Shown: positions 1-10,927 of the stretch, in pieces
Layout: each line of letters starts with the position of its first letter
How positions within the stretch are numbered: position 1 is the first letter of the stretch
Assembly (NCBI GenBank): GCA_037178625.1
Contig: CM074137.1
Coordinates: 2,170,001-2,234,000, forward strand
Length of the DNA stretch: 64,000 bases
Direction: 5' to 3'
Origin: Skeletonema tropicum
Taxonomy: Eukaryota; Bacillariophyta; Thalassiosirophyceae; Thalassiosirales; Thalassiosiraceae
Translations under genes and position numbers: made by a program
Notes under the pieces: generated by a model
What the model saw: the letters and a program-made list of their open reading frames with translations, nothing else
Database searches by the model: none
Told to the model about the DNA's origin: nothing

Positions 1-711
1 TGGATCTGAAACCCAATGGAATGGAGTCTCAAGGGAAGGTGCTACCGCTCTCGTGAAGAGATGCATGCGGACGTACAGCTGGGACGAAACAAAGGCGCGC
101 AAGGTGCTCGCTGCCTACCATCAATTCATCATCCTCAAGAAGGAATTGAAGGACTGGGATGCCACAATCTTGTCTCCATTCCATGCCTTTTGGTGGATCA
201 GATGTGGCACTGTCATATTTTGGATGTGGTGAACTACTGTCATGATATGATGCTGCTTTGTGGACATGGTGTAGGTCATAATCCGGATGGTGCGTTGGAT
301 TCTGCCGCAAAGCAGAGGAGGGATGAAGCCACGCGGGCGTCATTGCTCGAACATTTTGGAAGATATGACGAAGACGTATGGGATTATTCTGCATACTCAG
401 AAAGTACAAACACAAGCCGTGTCTCTGTGAAGTCTGAAGACACTCCCAACGAAGGGCAGCAATCGGCAATATCTGATCGGATGAAGATTTTTGTCAACAC
501 ACTGACCGGCAAAAACTTGTCATTATCGGTGAGGGCAACAGGCACTGTTGATAGTGTCAAGGAAGCCATCCAGGAAGATGTAGGCATTCGTTCTAATTCG
601 CAACGTCTCATTTTTTCTGGCAGGCTATTGGAGGATGGGAGGACTTTAGATGATTACAACATTGGAACAGATTGTACTCTCCACGTAATGGCTGAACTGC
701 GTGGATGTTGA
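1..711 (+). pseudogene. Broken WHxH-domain protein with ubiquitin-like C-terminus (5'-truncated by window edge)
   Basis: This is the 3' part of a family member whose start lies left of the window. Aligned to its paralogues, the reading frame is lost twice: one base is missing near position 43 (GGGAAGG where others have GGGCAAGG), and five extra bases sit near 176-192, just before the [10 protein letters not shown] motif. Downstream the frame is open to 711 and encodes the second half of the WHxH domain, a Ser/Glu-rich linker shared with the copy at 45258-46169, and a 76-residue ubiquitin-like domain that starts MKIFV, keeps QRLIF and [12 protein letters not shown], and ends LRGC. The linker match shows it is the inverted-duplication partner of the 45258 gene. 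A reading frame opening at position 16 is out of frame with the conserved domain and is not the real N-terminus. Probably a pseudogene; sequencing error at both sites is the alternative. Confidence 0.75.
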
Positions 712-887
712 AAGGACTAGCCGCTGAACACGGAACTGATCTTCAATAGAAGGACGCAGCAATCAGGTAGAAACTATGAATCGCTTTAGCTTACAGCTGA
801 TGGATTTATAATTATATTCTCTAAGACTTTATTCTAAACATTTCATTTCAAACTCTCTTTGGACTGATCTATCAGAACCATTCAGAC

Positions 888-1709
888 TCAAATGTCAGAT
901 AATATCTCTGCTCTTTTCCGATAGTATTCTTCTTCTGTTATGATATCTTTCATGCGATCCAAATCTTTCATGCGTTCCTCTGCAGTCTTCTTTTCCCTTG
1001 CAATAGGCATTTCTGGATCATCATACGGGTAAACTATATCTGACTTGTGTGGTGCAGAAGGTACAGCAGTGGTGGTAGAAGGCGCAAATGTAGGGGGTAC
1101 AGCATATGCTTCTGCAAATGCGACAGGTGGTGGGCTCGATGAATACATTGTACTACCTGCTAGAACAGGAGCGACAAAAACTTCAATATAGTCTTGTCTT
1201 CTTTCACTATCGCAGCCGCATTCATCATTACCTTCACTACTTCCACAAGAATTACCTCTTCCAATACGCTCCTCATACCTAACATGAAATGATATGCCTG
1301 GATGACTTGCCGAAGTCTTGTCACATATATCTATCAACTTCTTTCGAATGTTGTTATTTTTCACTGACTTTATCACTACAACAAACAAATTGACTAGTAC
1401 GATGATCAATACAATGACGATGATAGGGGCCCATATGAATTCATTTTCATCAGTTGCAAACCCCAAGAAGCCAAACAACAAAAATAAGATGAATACAAGA
1501 GGTACTATTGCATTCCATGCGTATGTTAGCTTCTTTATTCCAGCTGTAGGCTTCAACGCTTCGTCAAAGTTGTCACAAAGTATTTCCCAGTCGCCAGTGG
1601 TAATACGTCCCGAAAGAATTGCTGGCATCGTCCTCGATACTCTCTCTTGATCACATGCTGTTCGTGACCCGTATAGATCGATCCTGCCAGATGTTATTAT
1701 AGTTGACAT
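888..1709 (-). CDS. Two-TM membrane protein with SHOCT-like C-terminus
   Basis: A 273-residue intronless protein, function unknown. Residues about 66-84 and 93-114 are two hydrophobic segments separated by a short acidic loop, so both termini probably face the same side. A charged region follows, then a Cys/Gly/Glu-rich stretch (about 155-170) and a Pro/Ser/Ala-rich linker (185-225). The last 30 residues (MKDIITEEEYYRKRAEIL) look like a SHOCT module: a short C-terminal helix with the ITEEE..K..+L pattern, usually found on membrane or oligomerising proteins. A nearly identical copy lies at 44260-45081. The gene sits tail-to-tail with a ubiquitin-fold family member and head-to-head with another (2038), sharing about 330 bp of 5' sequence with the latter. 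SHOCT assignment is by motif; role is not inferable. Confidence 0.8.
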   Translation of the reverse strand: MSTIITSGRIDLYGSRTACDQERVSRTMPAILSGRITTGDWEILCDNFDEALKPTAGIKKLTYAWNAIVPLVFILFLLFGFLGFATDENEFIWAPIIVIVLIIVLVNLFVVVIKSVKNNNIRKKLIDICDKTSASHPGISFHVRYEERIGRGNSCGSSEGNDECGCDSERRQDYIEVFVAPVLAGSTMYSSSPPPVAFAEAYAVPPTFAPSTTTAVPSAPHKSDIVYPYDDPEMPIAREKKTAEERMKDLDRMKDIITEEEYYRKRAEILSDI

Positions 1710-2037
1710 GATTGGTTTGAATAATGTTTAATTGTTGGATGGTAATGCAATCTTTGCTTTTCTTTTCGTTGAATTATGAACTCGTGTCATTTGAAATGAG
1801 CACTCTACTCTAAAAACTAGAGATCAATTGATAGCATCGACATCATCTGTCATCTGCCTTCTCATTTTTGAAGCGTGTTTTAGTGTCAGCACAAACGTTA
1901 GGTAAACCTCGCACAGATATAGACACACAATCGCCTCATCTTTTGTCATTTGCAGTCTTGTGCAGTCTGCTCATCTCGTGTCTTGTGCTATGCAGGAGCA
2001 TTGGCCATAGGCATTGAGATCTATTGAGATAACAACC

Positions 2038-2925
2038 ATGGTAAACACCCGCGCATCTAAGAGGAAGTCCCGTGCCCCTCCGGCAAACAAAGCCAACGTG
2101 GCGTCGGCGAAGAGAATCCACCGTGATGTATCTGATGATGAAGAGGTGTACAGCGACCATCCTACCATCTTGATTCAACCGCGAGAGAATGACTTCAGTG
2201 CTAAAACTTGGTGGATGGTGGATCTCGCTCCTGTTGAAGAGACGTCTCTGCAAGGTGCTAGTGCATTGGTAAAGCGATGTATGAGGGCGTACAGCTGGGA
2301 TGAGACAAAGGCGCGGAAGATACTCGCTGCATACCGTCAATTTATCATCCTCAAGAAGGAGTGCAAAGATTGGGACGCTAAGCTCTTGTCTCCATGCCAC
2401 TTGGTGGATCAGATGTGGCACTGCCATATTTTGGATGTGGTGAATTACTGTCACGACATGATGCTGCTTTGTGGGCATATTGTAGGTCATAATCCGGACG
2501 GCGCTTTGGATCATGCTGCAAAGCAGAAGAGGGAAACGACTACGCGGGCGTCATTGAAGGAGCATTTTGGAAGATATTATGATGAAGAGATTTGGAATCA
2601 TTCCCCAGATTTATCGGATGAAAACGGTGTTAGTAGACACATACAATCTGAAAACAATTACATTGAACGGGGGGATACAGATTGTGATATGCGTATTGAC
2701 ATCAGAGTCAAAGATCAACAGGGAGAAGAAACCATTTTCAAAGTTCGCAGAACAACAGAAATGGGTATATTGTTCAATGCATATGCAGCCAAGAAAGGGG
2801 TCGACGATTTATATTTGAGATTTGTTATAGATGGTGAAAGGATAGATTACGACGCTACACCTGCAAGTTTGGATTTGGAGGATAGAGATCAAATCGATTG
2901 CGTATTGCAGCAGGTTGGGTGTTGA
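2038..2925 (+). CDS. WHxH (GRDP-like) domain protein with C-terminal SUMO-like domain
   Basis: Intronless, 295 residues. The ATG at 2038 is chosen over one at 2014 because every close paralogue begins MVNTRASKRK. Order: basic, NLS-like N-terminus; acidic VSDDEEV patch (about 30-36); conserved helical domain from about 55 to 190 with [36 protein letters not shown] and a final FGR...IW; variable linker; SUMO-like beta-grasp domain (about 216-295) with LRFVIDGERI and TPASLDLEDRDQID. It ends QQVGC, where SUMO precursors have Gln-Thr-Gly-Gly and a tail. The WHxH region matches the pattern of GRDP-like domains (paired His, possibly metal-binding; from memory). Function is unknown; a ubiquitin-like modifier, a decoy or a scaffold are possible. 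Head-to-head with the SHOCT gene at 888-1709. Confidence 0.85.
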   Translation: MVNTRASKRKSRAPPANKANVASAKRIHRDVSDDEEVYSDHPTILIQPRENDFSAKTWWMVDLAPVEETSLQGASALVKRCMRAYSWDETKARKILAAYRQFIILKKECKDWDAKLLSPCHLVDQMWHCHILDVVNYCHDMMLLCGHIVGHNPDGALDHAAKQKRETTTRASLKEHFGRYYDEEIWNHSPDLSDENGVSRHIQSENNYIERGDTDCDMRIDIRVKDQQGEETIFKVRRTTEMGILFNAYAAKKGVDDLYLRFVIDGERIDYDATPASLDLEDRDQIDCVLQQVGC

Positions 2926-4291
2926 ACAATTTACCTGGTATCGTACGTTCTCATTCGACCATATATTCGATCTCTACAGTAATGCATCCTACCTTAGAAT
3001 CTGAAAATCTGTTCCAATGAAAACAGCAATAGACAATAGGCAATGTAGAGCATTTTCTCTCCTCGTCGTACAGCCAGACCTTTTCCACACATAACATGTC
3101 AAATGTATTTCTTACCCTCTAACAATTCCATTTCTCTCTGCCTCTGCTTTATACCTCTGATCTCTGGGGAGTTTTCATTCTTCCTTCATGCCGAACCCAA
3201 CAATATCTGCAGGCAGAGGCGCAGGGAGGCAGCCAACTTTATTGTACACTTGACGATTGACAACTCACCTAAACCAGACAGTAACCCTCGAGGAAAGTGA
3301 CGTGCTGGTTGTGTCACAAGCTACGGCCACAACAATTAATACAGAGGAAAGAGGAAAAGTTGCTTATTGCTCATAATTTCAATTTGATTAGAGCTATAAA
3401 CCCTTTTTCCGAACGTGAAACTTAGTATTTATGAGGGTTAAGGTCGCGGCCTCGCTTATTTTTGTACTAATTCATACGTAGCATGTATTAGTAATGTACG
3501 TTCGTAAATACCTAGTGGTAAGGTATGACATCCACCACCTTCCACCACACCATGACACAAAGTTAGCAGCAATCACCGTTAAGAAACTACGGCGGTAATT
3601 CATTATCAACCCCATCCAACGTCATTATTCGCCGGAAGTCCGCCACTAAGTGCTTTCGAATTTTCAAAATTAATAGATCCACCAACATCATTCGACCGAC
3701 GCTACGGCACTGCTCCACACAATATACCCACTCCTACACATCGTTGCAACGGCTCTCGCTACATTATAATCGTCACGGACGCTTCATCTATCCATATACC
3801 ATCGATGTCCGCCGGAATTCCGCCACTAACCGCCGCGTAATTTGATAACAACACGTGCTACTATTGCCATATCCAACACCATGAGCGGGGAGGACAACAT
3901 TAACAACAACAGCACCGACAATGAATTTTGAGCATCTGCTAAAGGGGCACAGAGGAGATCAGCATTCAACAAAAGAAAAAAGAAAAATTGAAACTAATGC
4001 AAAGGGGTTGCATCATTTCCAAACTGCACATATGCTCAACAGTATTGTGGTGGATCCAGAAAAAATGAAGCGTCCCGAGCCAAGAAGCAAAAATCATAAA
4101 ACACGAACAGCTCGCACAAAGCACTTAGTTACTTAGTTACGAGAAAAGACTGAGAAAAGAGCACACGGTAGGAGAGGAGAGGCGCCCTGAATAAATGAGA
4201 GGCAACCCCCCACGAGCGAAGATCGCATTGGCTGATGGCTGCTACAAAAAGGTACTGCTCTACTTACGTACTGACATCATATCATCTGAAT

Positions 4292-4306
4292 GTTATTTGG
4301 CAGTGC
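4292..4306 (+). promoter_or_regulatory. Shared upstream motif GTTATTTGGCAGTGC, copy 1
   Basis: The 15-mer GTTATTTGGCAGTGC ends 41 bp before the ATG at 4348. The identical 15-mer lies 36 bp before the ATG at 5917 and, on the other strand, 37 bp before the broken copy at 36209. It may be a core-promoter element or part of the 5' UTR. Confidence 0.5.
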
Positions 4307-4347
4307 ATGTAGTGAATATCTAGAGAAGAAGTAGTGAGTTAACAACC

Positions 4348-5238
4348 ATGGTAAACACCCGTGCGTCTAAGAGGAAGTCCCGTGCCCCACCGGCAGCAAA
4401 CAATGCTAAGATGGCGTCCGTGAAGAGAATCCACCGCGATGTATCTGATGATGAAGAGGTGTACAGCGATCATCCTACCATCTTGATTCAACCGCGAGAG
4501 AACGATTTTAGTGCTAAAACTTGGTGGATGGTGGATCTCGCTCCTGTCGAAGAGACATCTCTGCAAGGTGCTAGTGCATTGGTAAAGCGATGCATGAGGA
4601 CCTACAACTGGGACGAGACAAAGGCGAGGAAGGTACTCGCTGCATACCGTCAATTTATCATCCTCAAGAAGGAATGCAAAGATTGGGATGCCAAAATTTT
4701 GTCTCCATGCCACTTGGTGGATCAGATGTGGCACTGCCATATTTTGGATGTGGTGAATTACTGTCACGACATGATGCTGCTTTGTGGGCATATTGTAGGT
4801 CATAATCCGGATGGTGCTTTGGATCATGCTGCAAAGCAGAAGAGGGACAAGACTACACGGGCGTCATTGAAGGTGCATTTTGGAATTAGATATGATGAAG
4901 AGATTTGGAATCATTCCCCAGATTCATCGGGAGGAAATGGTAATATTGACATGAGGTCTCATGACACTCCCAATCAGCGGGGGGCTGCAATGCGTGATAT
5001 GCGTATTGACATCAGAGTCAGAGATCAAGAAGGGGGAGAATTGATACTCCACAACGTTCGCAGAACAAAAAAAATGGGTAAATTGTTCAAATTATATGCA
5101 GCCGACAGAGGGATTGATGTGGATCATTTGAGATTTCTACAAGATGGTAGAAGTGTAGGTTGGACCATGACACCTGATGATTTGGATTTGGAGAATGGAG
5201 ACACAATTGATTGCTTCCTAAGCCAGGTTGGATGTTGA
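4348..5238 (+). CDS. WHxH (GRDP-like) domain protein with C-terminal SUMO-like domain
   Basis: Intronless, 296 residues. N-terminal MVNTRASKRK basic patch, acidic DVSDDEEV at 31-38, helical WHxH domain about 57-190 (VDQMWHCH at 124-131; GHNPDG at 151-156), linker about 191-216, SUMO-like domain 218-296 containing DHLRFLQDGRSV and MTPDDLDLENGDTID. The end is SQVGC, with no residue after Cys. LRFLxDG and TPxxLxLExxDxID are the SUMO hallmarks (SUMO has LRFLFDGxRI and TPxxLxMExxDxI). The sequence downstream (5265-5450) matches that downstream of the 2038 gene, so the duplication unit included 3' flank. The ATG is supported by conservation of MVNTRASKRK and of ACAACCATGG around it. Cellular role unknown. 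Confidence 0.85.
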   Translation: MVNTRASKRKSRAPPAANNAKMASVKRIHRDVSDDEEVYSDHPTILIQPRENDFSAKTWWMVDLAPVEETSLQGASALVKRCMRTYNWDETKARKVLAAYRQFIILKKECKDWDAKILSPCHLVDQMWHCHILDVVNYCHDMMLLCGHIVGHNPDGALDHAAKQKRDKTTRASLKVHFGIRYDEEIWNHSPDSSGGNGNIDMRSHDTPNQRGAAMRDMRIDIRVRDQEGGELILHNVRRTKKMGKLFKLYAADRGIDVDHLRFLQDGRSVGWTMTPDDLDLENGDTIDCFLSQVGC

Positions 5239-5865
5239 ACCATTAACCTGGCATCATATATTCGATGATTTGCCACGTAGTACATCCTGACTTAAAATAT
5301 GAAAATCTGTTCAGGGAAACAACAATAGGCAAAGTAGAGACTAAGATTAAGCATTTTCTTTCCTCGTCGTACAGCCACACTTTTCCCAAACTTTGCACTG
5401 TGCTCTTCTTCTGTCAAGTGTACTTCTTACTCTCGAATCATTCCATTCCTGTCTGCTTTGTTCCTCTGATCTCAAGTGAGTTTTCCTGCTTCTTCCTTAT
5501 GAGGTACGAGCTTCTCTCTTGAGATAATCAATCTAACAATGCATTAGTATTATTTGTCTTGAGGAAGAAGAAAGAGACTTTCTTGTTACTCGCTTGTGTC
5601 ACAAGATCGACCACATTACATCATAGGAAAGCAGTAAGTATGTAACCTGAGAGCTTGCAGAAACAGTACCTACTTATCAACTCTTTCCATGTCTAATTTC
5701 GTGTATAAGGGTTGAGCTAAATTAGTAAAAGCGCCAACTCGAATACTGAATTACCATATATACTCAAAGCATCAACTCTAGTGATCGAAGTAGGCAATCC
5801 CGGCAAGAATAATGAATCACCTTGTGTAGGAGACTGACACTCTTTTCATTGTAATGTTGTTGACA

Positions 5866-5880
5866 GTTATTTGGCAGTGC
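5866..5880 (+). promoter_or_regulatory. Shared upstream motif GTTATTTGGCAGTGC, copy 2
   Basis: Identical to the 15-mer at 4292-4306, 36 bp upstream of the ATG at 5917. A similar downstream block (CTAG.AGTAGTGAG) also precedes the start, indicating conserved 5' leader structure. Confidence 0.5.
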
Positions 5881-5916
5881 GTGAAGTGACTATCTAGAAG
5901 TAGTGAGATAATAATC

Positions 5917-6813
5917 ATGGTTGATACACGCGCGTCTAAGAGGAAAAAGAAGAAGTCAAACGAAACTGCTGCTAATGCGGAGTCGGAGAAGAGAGCCCGT
6001 CGCGATATTTCTGATGACGAAGAGGTGAAGCTGAGCAGCGATCATCCTCTCATCTTGATTCAACCCCGAGAGCATCTTTTTAATGAGAAGACTTGGTGGA
6101 TGGTGGATCTCACGCCTATCGGAGAGGGCGCTTCTCAAGGGCAAGGTGCCACAGCTCTCGTCAAGCGATGCATGAGGACCTACAGCTGGGATGAGACAAA
6201 GGCGCGCAAGGTACTCGCATCATACCGTCAATTCATCATCCTCAAGAAGGAATTGAAAGATTGGGACGCTAAGCTCTTGTCTCCGTGTCACTTGGTCAAC
6301 CAGATGTGGCACTGCCATATTTTGGATGTGGCCAACTACAACCATGATATGATGCTGCTTTGTGGGCACGTCGTGGGTCATAATCCGGATGGTGCGTTGG
6401 ATTATGCGGCAAAGCAAAAGAGGGATGAAGCTACGCGGGCGTCATTGAAGGAGCATTTCGGAAGTTATGATCAAGAGTTATGGAATTTCTGCCCAAATTC
6501 ATCGGATGGAAATATTAAAGATACAGCGATGAAATCTGAAGATACCTCCAATGACCAGGGACCTACAAGTGTAGGTTTGCCTGTGACAATCAAAATCCGA
6601 TATGAAGATGGAGAAATGTTGATGTTCAAAGTTCCTAGAACAACAAAAATGAAGGGTGTTTTCAGAGCATACGCAGACAGAAAAGGTATGGATATGGGTG
6701 ATTTGAGATTCATCCTATTTGGCGAACCGGTAGACGAGACTATGACACCTGCTGATTTGGAATTGGAGGATGAAGATGTAATTGATTGCTTCTTACCCCA
6801 GGCAGCATGTTGA
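5917..6813 (+). CDS. WHxH (GRDP-like) domain protein with C-terminal SUMO-like domain, divergent end
   Basis: Intronless, 298 residues, more diverged than its neighbours. N-terminus MVDTRASKRK followed by extra Lys; acidic ISDDEEV at 31-37; WHxH domain about 59-190. The aspartate before the WHxH motif is Asn here (VNQMWHCH, 127-134), and YNHDMM replaces YCHDMM. The SUMO-like domain spans about 222-298 with LRFILFGEPV and MTPADLELEDEDVID, and ends PQAAC, so the first Gly of the usual Gly-Cys end is lost but Cys is kept. The loop G(A/S)[10 protein letters not shown] resembles the ubiquitin-type copies rather than the 2038/4348 pair, suggesting recombination or gene conversion between subfamilies. 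Third in a head-to-tail run with 2038 and 4348. Confidence 0.83.
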   Translation: MVDTRASKRKKKKSNETAANAESEKRARRDISDDEEVKLSSDHPLILIQPREHLFNEKTWWMVDLTPIGEGASQGQGATALVKRCMRTYSWDETKARKVLASYRQFIILKKELKDWDAKLLSPCHLVNQMWHCHILDVANYNHDMMLLCGHVVGHNPDGALDYAAKQKRDEATRASLKEHFGSYDQELWNFCPNSSDGNIKDTAMKSEDTSNDQGPTSVGLPVTIKIRYEDGEMLMFKVPRTTKMKGVFRAYADRKGMDMGDLRFILFGEPVDETMTPADLELEDEDVIDCFLPQAAC

Positions 6814-8148
6814 ATAAACAACCGAAGACTTGCTGAAGGGTTAACAATTGAGTATGTGGTGTGGTAATGCATAAAAGTAGAAGTCAATCTCTTGGTAGAA
6901 GCATTCGGCCGACTCAAGCGTTCTTATTTTATTGTTTAAGTAGCATAAGCGCCATCAAAATCCACGTAGAATCTGCTCACTGTAGGAATTCAAAAAATGT
7001 AGGAATTCAAACGACGGAGCCACGCTGTACTTAGTCCTCGATAGCACGCTGTAGGCCTCGGTATCGAGATCCTTAGTGAGAGTCGCAAAAAAATTATAAA
7101 TGGCGCGTTGATGGTTTGGCGGAAAGAAATCACGGATCTCTATCGTCAAAGTAAATAGTGAAGAAGGTAGCTCCACTCAACGCCATGCACCGCTGAAGAG
7201 GAGGAAACGGAAACAGCACCACCCTGACTGAAAGAATTGAGTCCTAAGTATGTGTCGCAGGAGCACTCTCACCTGGTTTCAGACGCTTTGGCTTTGGCGA
7301 GGTATACAAATAATAGTATTTGCACGAGAGTATAAGCATATACCCATCTCTATATCCGTGGTTGTTGTGACCGCGTCGAAGTGCTGCCTGAGCCCGGATG
7401 GAAGTGAATTGCTAAGTTGACAGCCGGCCGGCAGCACAGCAGCATAGCAGCACACAACCTGTCGAGTTCAGGTTCAGCTTGATTTTGATTTTTTATTCTA
7501 CATACTTAATCGGTATCAAACGACCCGCCCCGTATCCCGTATCTTGCGCGAATTGGGTCCGTCAGCGGCCTTCTTGTAATTAGCTCACCCAAAACGCTTG
7601 GGTTCTCCACAAGGGAGAGCGGATCAGCAGAGCTGGTCGGTGTTTAAACATTTTTGATTTTAGCTTTTGACTTTCACCCTTGCTTCCTTCACCATGAGTA
7701 TCATACTTATCCTCGAACTCGAACAGGTTCTTACTTTTTTGTTGCCAAGCTAGCTATATTTCAATTATTTGAAGTCCTCTCACTCTCACAGCTTTTCAAT
7801 AATAATAGCTGAACATATTTTCAAACAATTACTGTAAACGAACATCCTCACTAGGGTGACCTGCACAGCCATACACTCTCATGCACTGGCTGACATGATG
7901 TAGTAGTAGTAGTAGTAGTAGTACAAAGTGCAGAGGGTCGGAAGAGACTACAATAAATCATTTTTTACCTATTAAAGAGGAACTAAAATATCTAAAAAAT
8001 TTGGCTCAAGCGAAGAGCAGAGTGTACAGAAGAGGATATTTACAAATAGTCATTGAACGTACATGGCTGATATCAATTACTGAAATTGAAGATGCAGCAC
8101 AAGCACAAAAGGAAGAAGAGACATCCCTTCTTTGTTTCACACAACATA
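6814..8148. other. Intergenic region, no supported gene
   Basis: Only short frames with no recognisable protein. An (AGT)n microsatellite of about 7 units lies at 7901-7923. Confidence 0.6.
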
Positions 8149-8598
8149 TCATTCTTGCGGCAGCGTTTCGGTGGTAGACGCCGTTTGGATGAGTGATCGA
8201 AGTATTGCAGCGTCTATCGATTCTTGCTGTTTAAATGCGACAATGTCATGTTTGGAGTACCATGACCTTGCAGCATCGTCCTCGGTCCATCGAGGAACAA
8301 CGTGCGTTTGATGAGGGGTAGATGCAAAGCGAATCGTCGGTTCCTTCCTGCTGCGTTGGCGTTTGCGACTTAGACAAGAAGTGGCTGTGATAGGCCCGCT
8401 CCTAGACTTCTTGCGATCTTCGTTAGACTTACACACGTCGTTGATGAACGGCCTTTTCCTCGTTTGGACAGGTGAGTGTTGAGTAAAATCCGCAATCCCG
8501 GCTGCTGGTGATGGTGATGGCTGCTCTTTTCGACTTGACGACGATAGCGGCGCTGACTCATTTGTCGGTTCCGGAGTGATGCACTTGCTCATTGTCAT
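8149..8598 (-). pseudogene. C-terminally truncated copy of the RKRQRSRK small family
   Basis: An open frame of 149 residues (alternative start at 8592). It aligns with the first two-thirds of the gene at 10928-11548: Ser/Pro-rich N-terminus, SRKRQRSRKE basic motif, RFASTPHQTHVVPRWT, SWYSKHD and QESIDAAILRSLIQ. It stops shortly after, whereas the full copy runs on into RGLERLLSP and RRKRCVMGVLVAQ. The missing part is the better conserved end of this diatom-type family as I remember it, so this copy is probably decayed, although the frame itself is intact. It lies immediately outside the inverted-repeat element at 8738-10206. Function unknown. Confidence 0.6.
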
Positions 8599-8737
8599 GT
8601 GGTGATGGTAAAGTTTCAGTTGAGTTTAATCTTATTGATATCTAATCAATGCAATCAACACTTGTTGTGCTGTGCTGAGATTGTTTCCCAATCGTCAATC
8701 GTTAAGTTGAGCTTGATTGAAGTATGTATTGTAAGAA

Positions 8738-10206
8738 GACCCGTTCTGTCAATGATATTTCGCGCGTATTTCGAGCCGATTTTGAGGCCGATTTTGCTTC
8801 CCGCCACATCTGAAATCCGCCACCCCTAAAATACGTCAAAAACCTCTTGAAATCGGCCCTGCTTTTTTTGAGGTTTTTCACGTATTTCGAGCGTATCTAT
8901 TTCGAGCCGATTTGAGCCCGCCAACATCTTCCACGCAAGATGAAAACAACACCCCCCTATGCCCTCCCATTATGTCACTTATACACCCCTGTCCAACCAG
9001 CCACCACAAAATCCGGCCGCTATAAGTTGGCGCATGTTATGAGCTTCCGTTAGAGCCGCCGGTCGGCGTTGTAGGCAGCGTATTCTATAAGATATAGTTT
9101 GTTGTGTCGAGAAATGATGATGTCGATCGCTGCATGTCATTATTTGTGCATTAAATGTTTGGCGGATAACGCAAGAAATAATGTTATTTCGTGTTATAAT
9201 ACCTAGGGAAGATATCCTCAACGTGGTGACTTTATTGGGTGGCCCTATGGTGTCGTTTGATGCGATATCAGGACCGAATAAGTCCGCTCGGCCCGTGCCG
9301 CCGACGGTGTTATCATTATGTTTAATTGTGTTACGCTGCTCTGATCTTGGTACATCCCTCCCCAATGATTACACAATAATAATCTTTGGTTTGCCGCCTA
9401 GCTTGGCTATCCATAAACTTCGTCTACAGAGTTAGAGTTAAATGTACAACCCACATCACCTGTTGGGAGGTTAATGAGGCTATTATAGCAGCTCCCCCAT
9501 GAGGCAATATAATTGAAAGACACAATGTATTGAGCAGAATTATTTTTATTAAACTATTGAGAATGAGGGGGAACAACAGATTGGTGCCCTGCATCTACAT
9601 ACTAAGAATATTAGCTCATTATAGTTGAAATGAGTGATGTTATCCTGATCGATTTGTTCCTTCAGTAGCTTGATAATGCGAGTGATATGGATTGCTCCTC
9701 ACCAATAACATTCAACACTCCCATAGTTTAGTTATATGAAGGAAATGGAAGGGTTATATTCCATGGAATGGGCGATAATATGGAATGATTGACCCTCATT
9801 GACCGTCGACGCTCAGTCGAAATACGGAAACGCTTTATTTAATGACCAATACGTCGTCACACACTTAATATCGGTACAAAGCGATGCCACCATTCGATTC
9901 TACGTTTAAAATGGGTTTAGGAACGATATTTTGGGTTTGAAAGACATGTGGTTGCCGGTGTTGAAGGTGTTCTACTATGTTGTACTTCATGGTCAATAGG
10001 GTAGTAGGGTAGGTAGTAGGAGGCGGGCGTCAGTGGCGGGTGATGGCTGGTGGCGGGTGGTGCGGCGGCTCATAAAATACGCAAGCACAGGTGGATTTCG
10101 TTCTGTCAATGAGAGCAAAATACGCGGATTTCAAATGGCGGGAAGCCGAAATCGGCCTTGAAATCCGCCTCAAAATACGCGCGAAATCGGATTGACAGAA
10201 CGGGTC
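8738..10206. mobile_element. Inverted-repeat-bounded non-autonomous DNA element (MITE-like)
   Basis: GACCCGTTCTGTCAAT at 8738 recurs as its reverse complement ending at 10206, followed inward on both sides by matching CGCGCGTATTT and GATTTTGAGGC-type sequence rich in CG. The element spans about 1.47 kb with no credible coding frame. Flanks are TAAGAA on the left and TAAGTA on the right, a possible imperfect 6-bp target duplication. Likely a non-autonomous DNA transposon; class not determined. Confidence 0.6.
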
Positions 10207-10927
10207 TAAGTACAATATTGTACTTGTAGCGTTCGACCACCTATTGAAGTTGAATAATCTATCTATCACCTATTGAAGTTATCACCTATTGAAGTTGCCT
10301 AAATTGAAGCAAGGGAATAACTCCCTTGATTGAAGCAAGAAGATCAAGAAGTTGAAGTATGTGGCCTCTTTTTGGTGTTACAACCACCTCAGTTCCCTGT
10401 GCATATTTTCCTTCGTATTGTCGCGTCGTATCCAGGCCTTTCTCTCGGGTACAATTACTATTAAGCCTTTTTTTTTTGCGTCGTCATCATCTGTTAATCA
10501 AACCCGGAAATGAAGTAAGTTGAAGCTAATGTTGCGGCCTACTTTTTTTGTACTAACATACATACTTATACTACTTAGACGGCAGATGAAACAGCTATAG
10601 GATTGTTCTACACGATATTGGTGCTTGATGAACAATGTCCATGGCTGTTCTCTCTCTCTCAACATCCACTCTGTCTGTCCCTAACGACCAGAGCGATGCG
10701 AGAAGCCGGAAGAAAGAGGAGGAGAAAAGACAGGTGTGACAAGGCTCAATCTCGTGCGGGCCAAGTCTACCTGTGATTCACGACCGATGCACAAGTATGC
10801 AGGCATGCATTCACCCTCAGGCTACAATACTACTTATGCATCCCGGTTGCTCTCATAATATTCCAAGTAATATTCCATCCACAATACTAACACGATAAAA
10901 AACACACCGTACGTTTAGTAACTAACC

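Larger units (their letters stand above)
1..3480. repeat. Left arm of large inverted segmental duplication
   Basis: The order broken ubiquitin-like copy (+), SHOCT gene (-), SUMO-like copy (+), plus about 500 bp of 3' flank, reappears in reverse complement at about 36415-46170. Matching extends through non-coding DNA: the SHOCT gene's 5' flank (1720-1980) matches 43950-44255 inverted, and the flank at 2926-3470 matches 36415-36920 inverted. The arm continues beyond the left window edge. Confidence 0.85.

Noticed and set aside
3921..4136. 71-codon frame in the gap before the 4348 gene
   Set aside because: Lys/His-rich, no similarity to anything in the window, no conserved context.
9181..9435. 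84-codon frame and overlapping minus-strand frame at 8979-9365
   Set aside because: Both lie inside the inverted-repeat element and show no recognisable domain.
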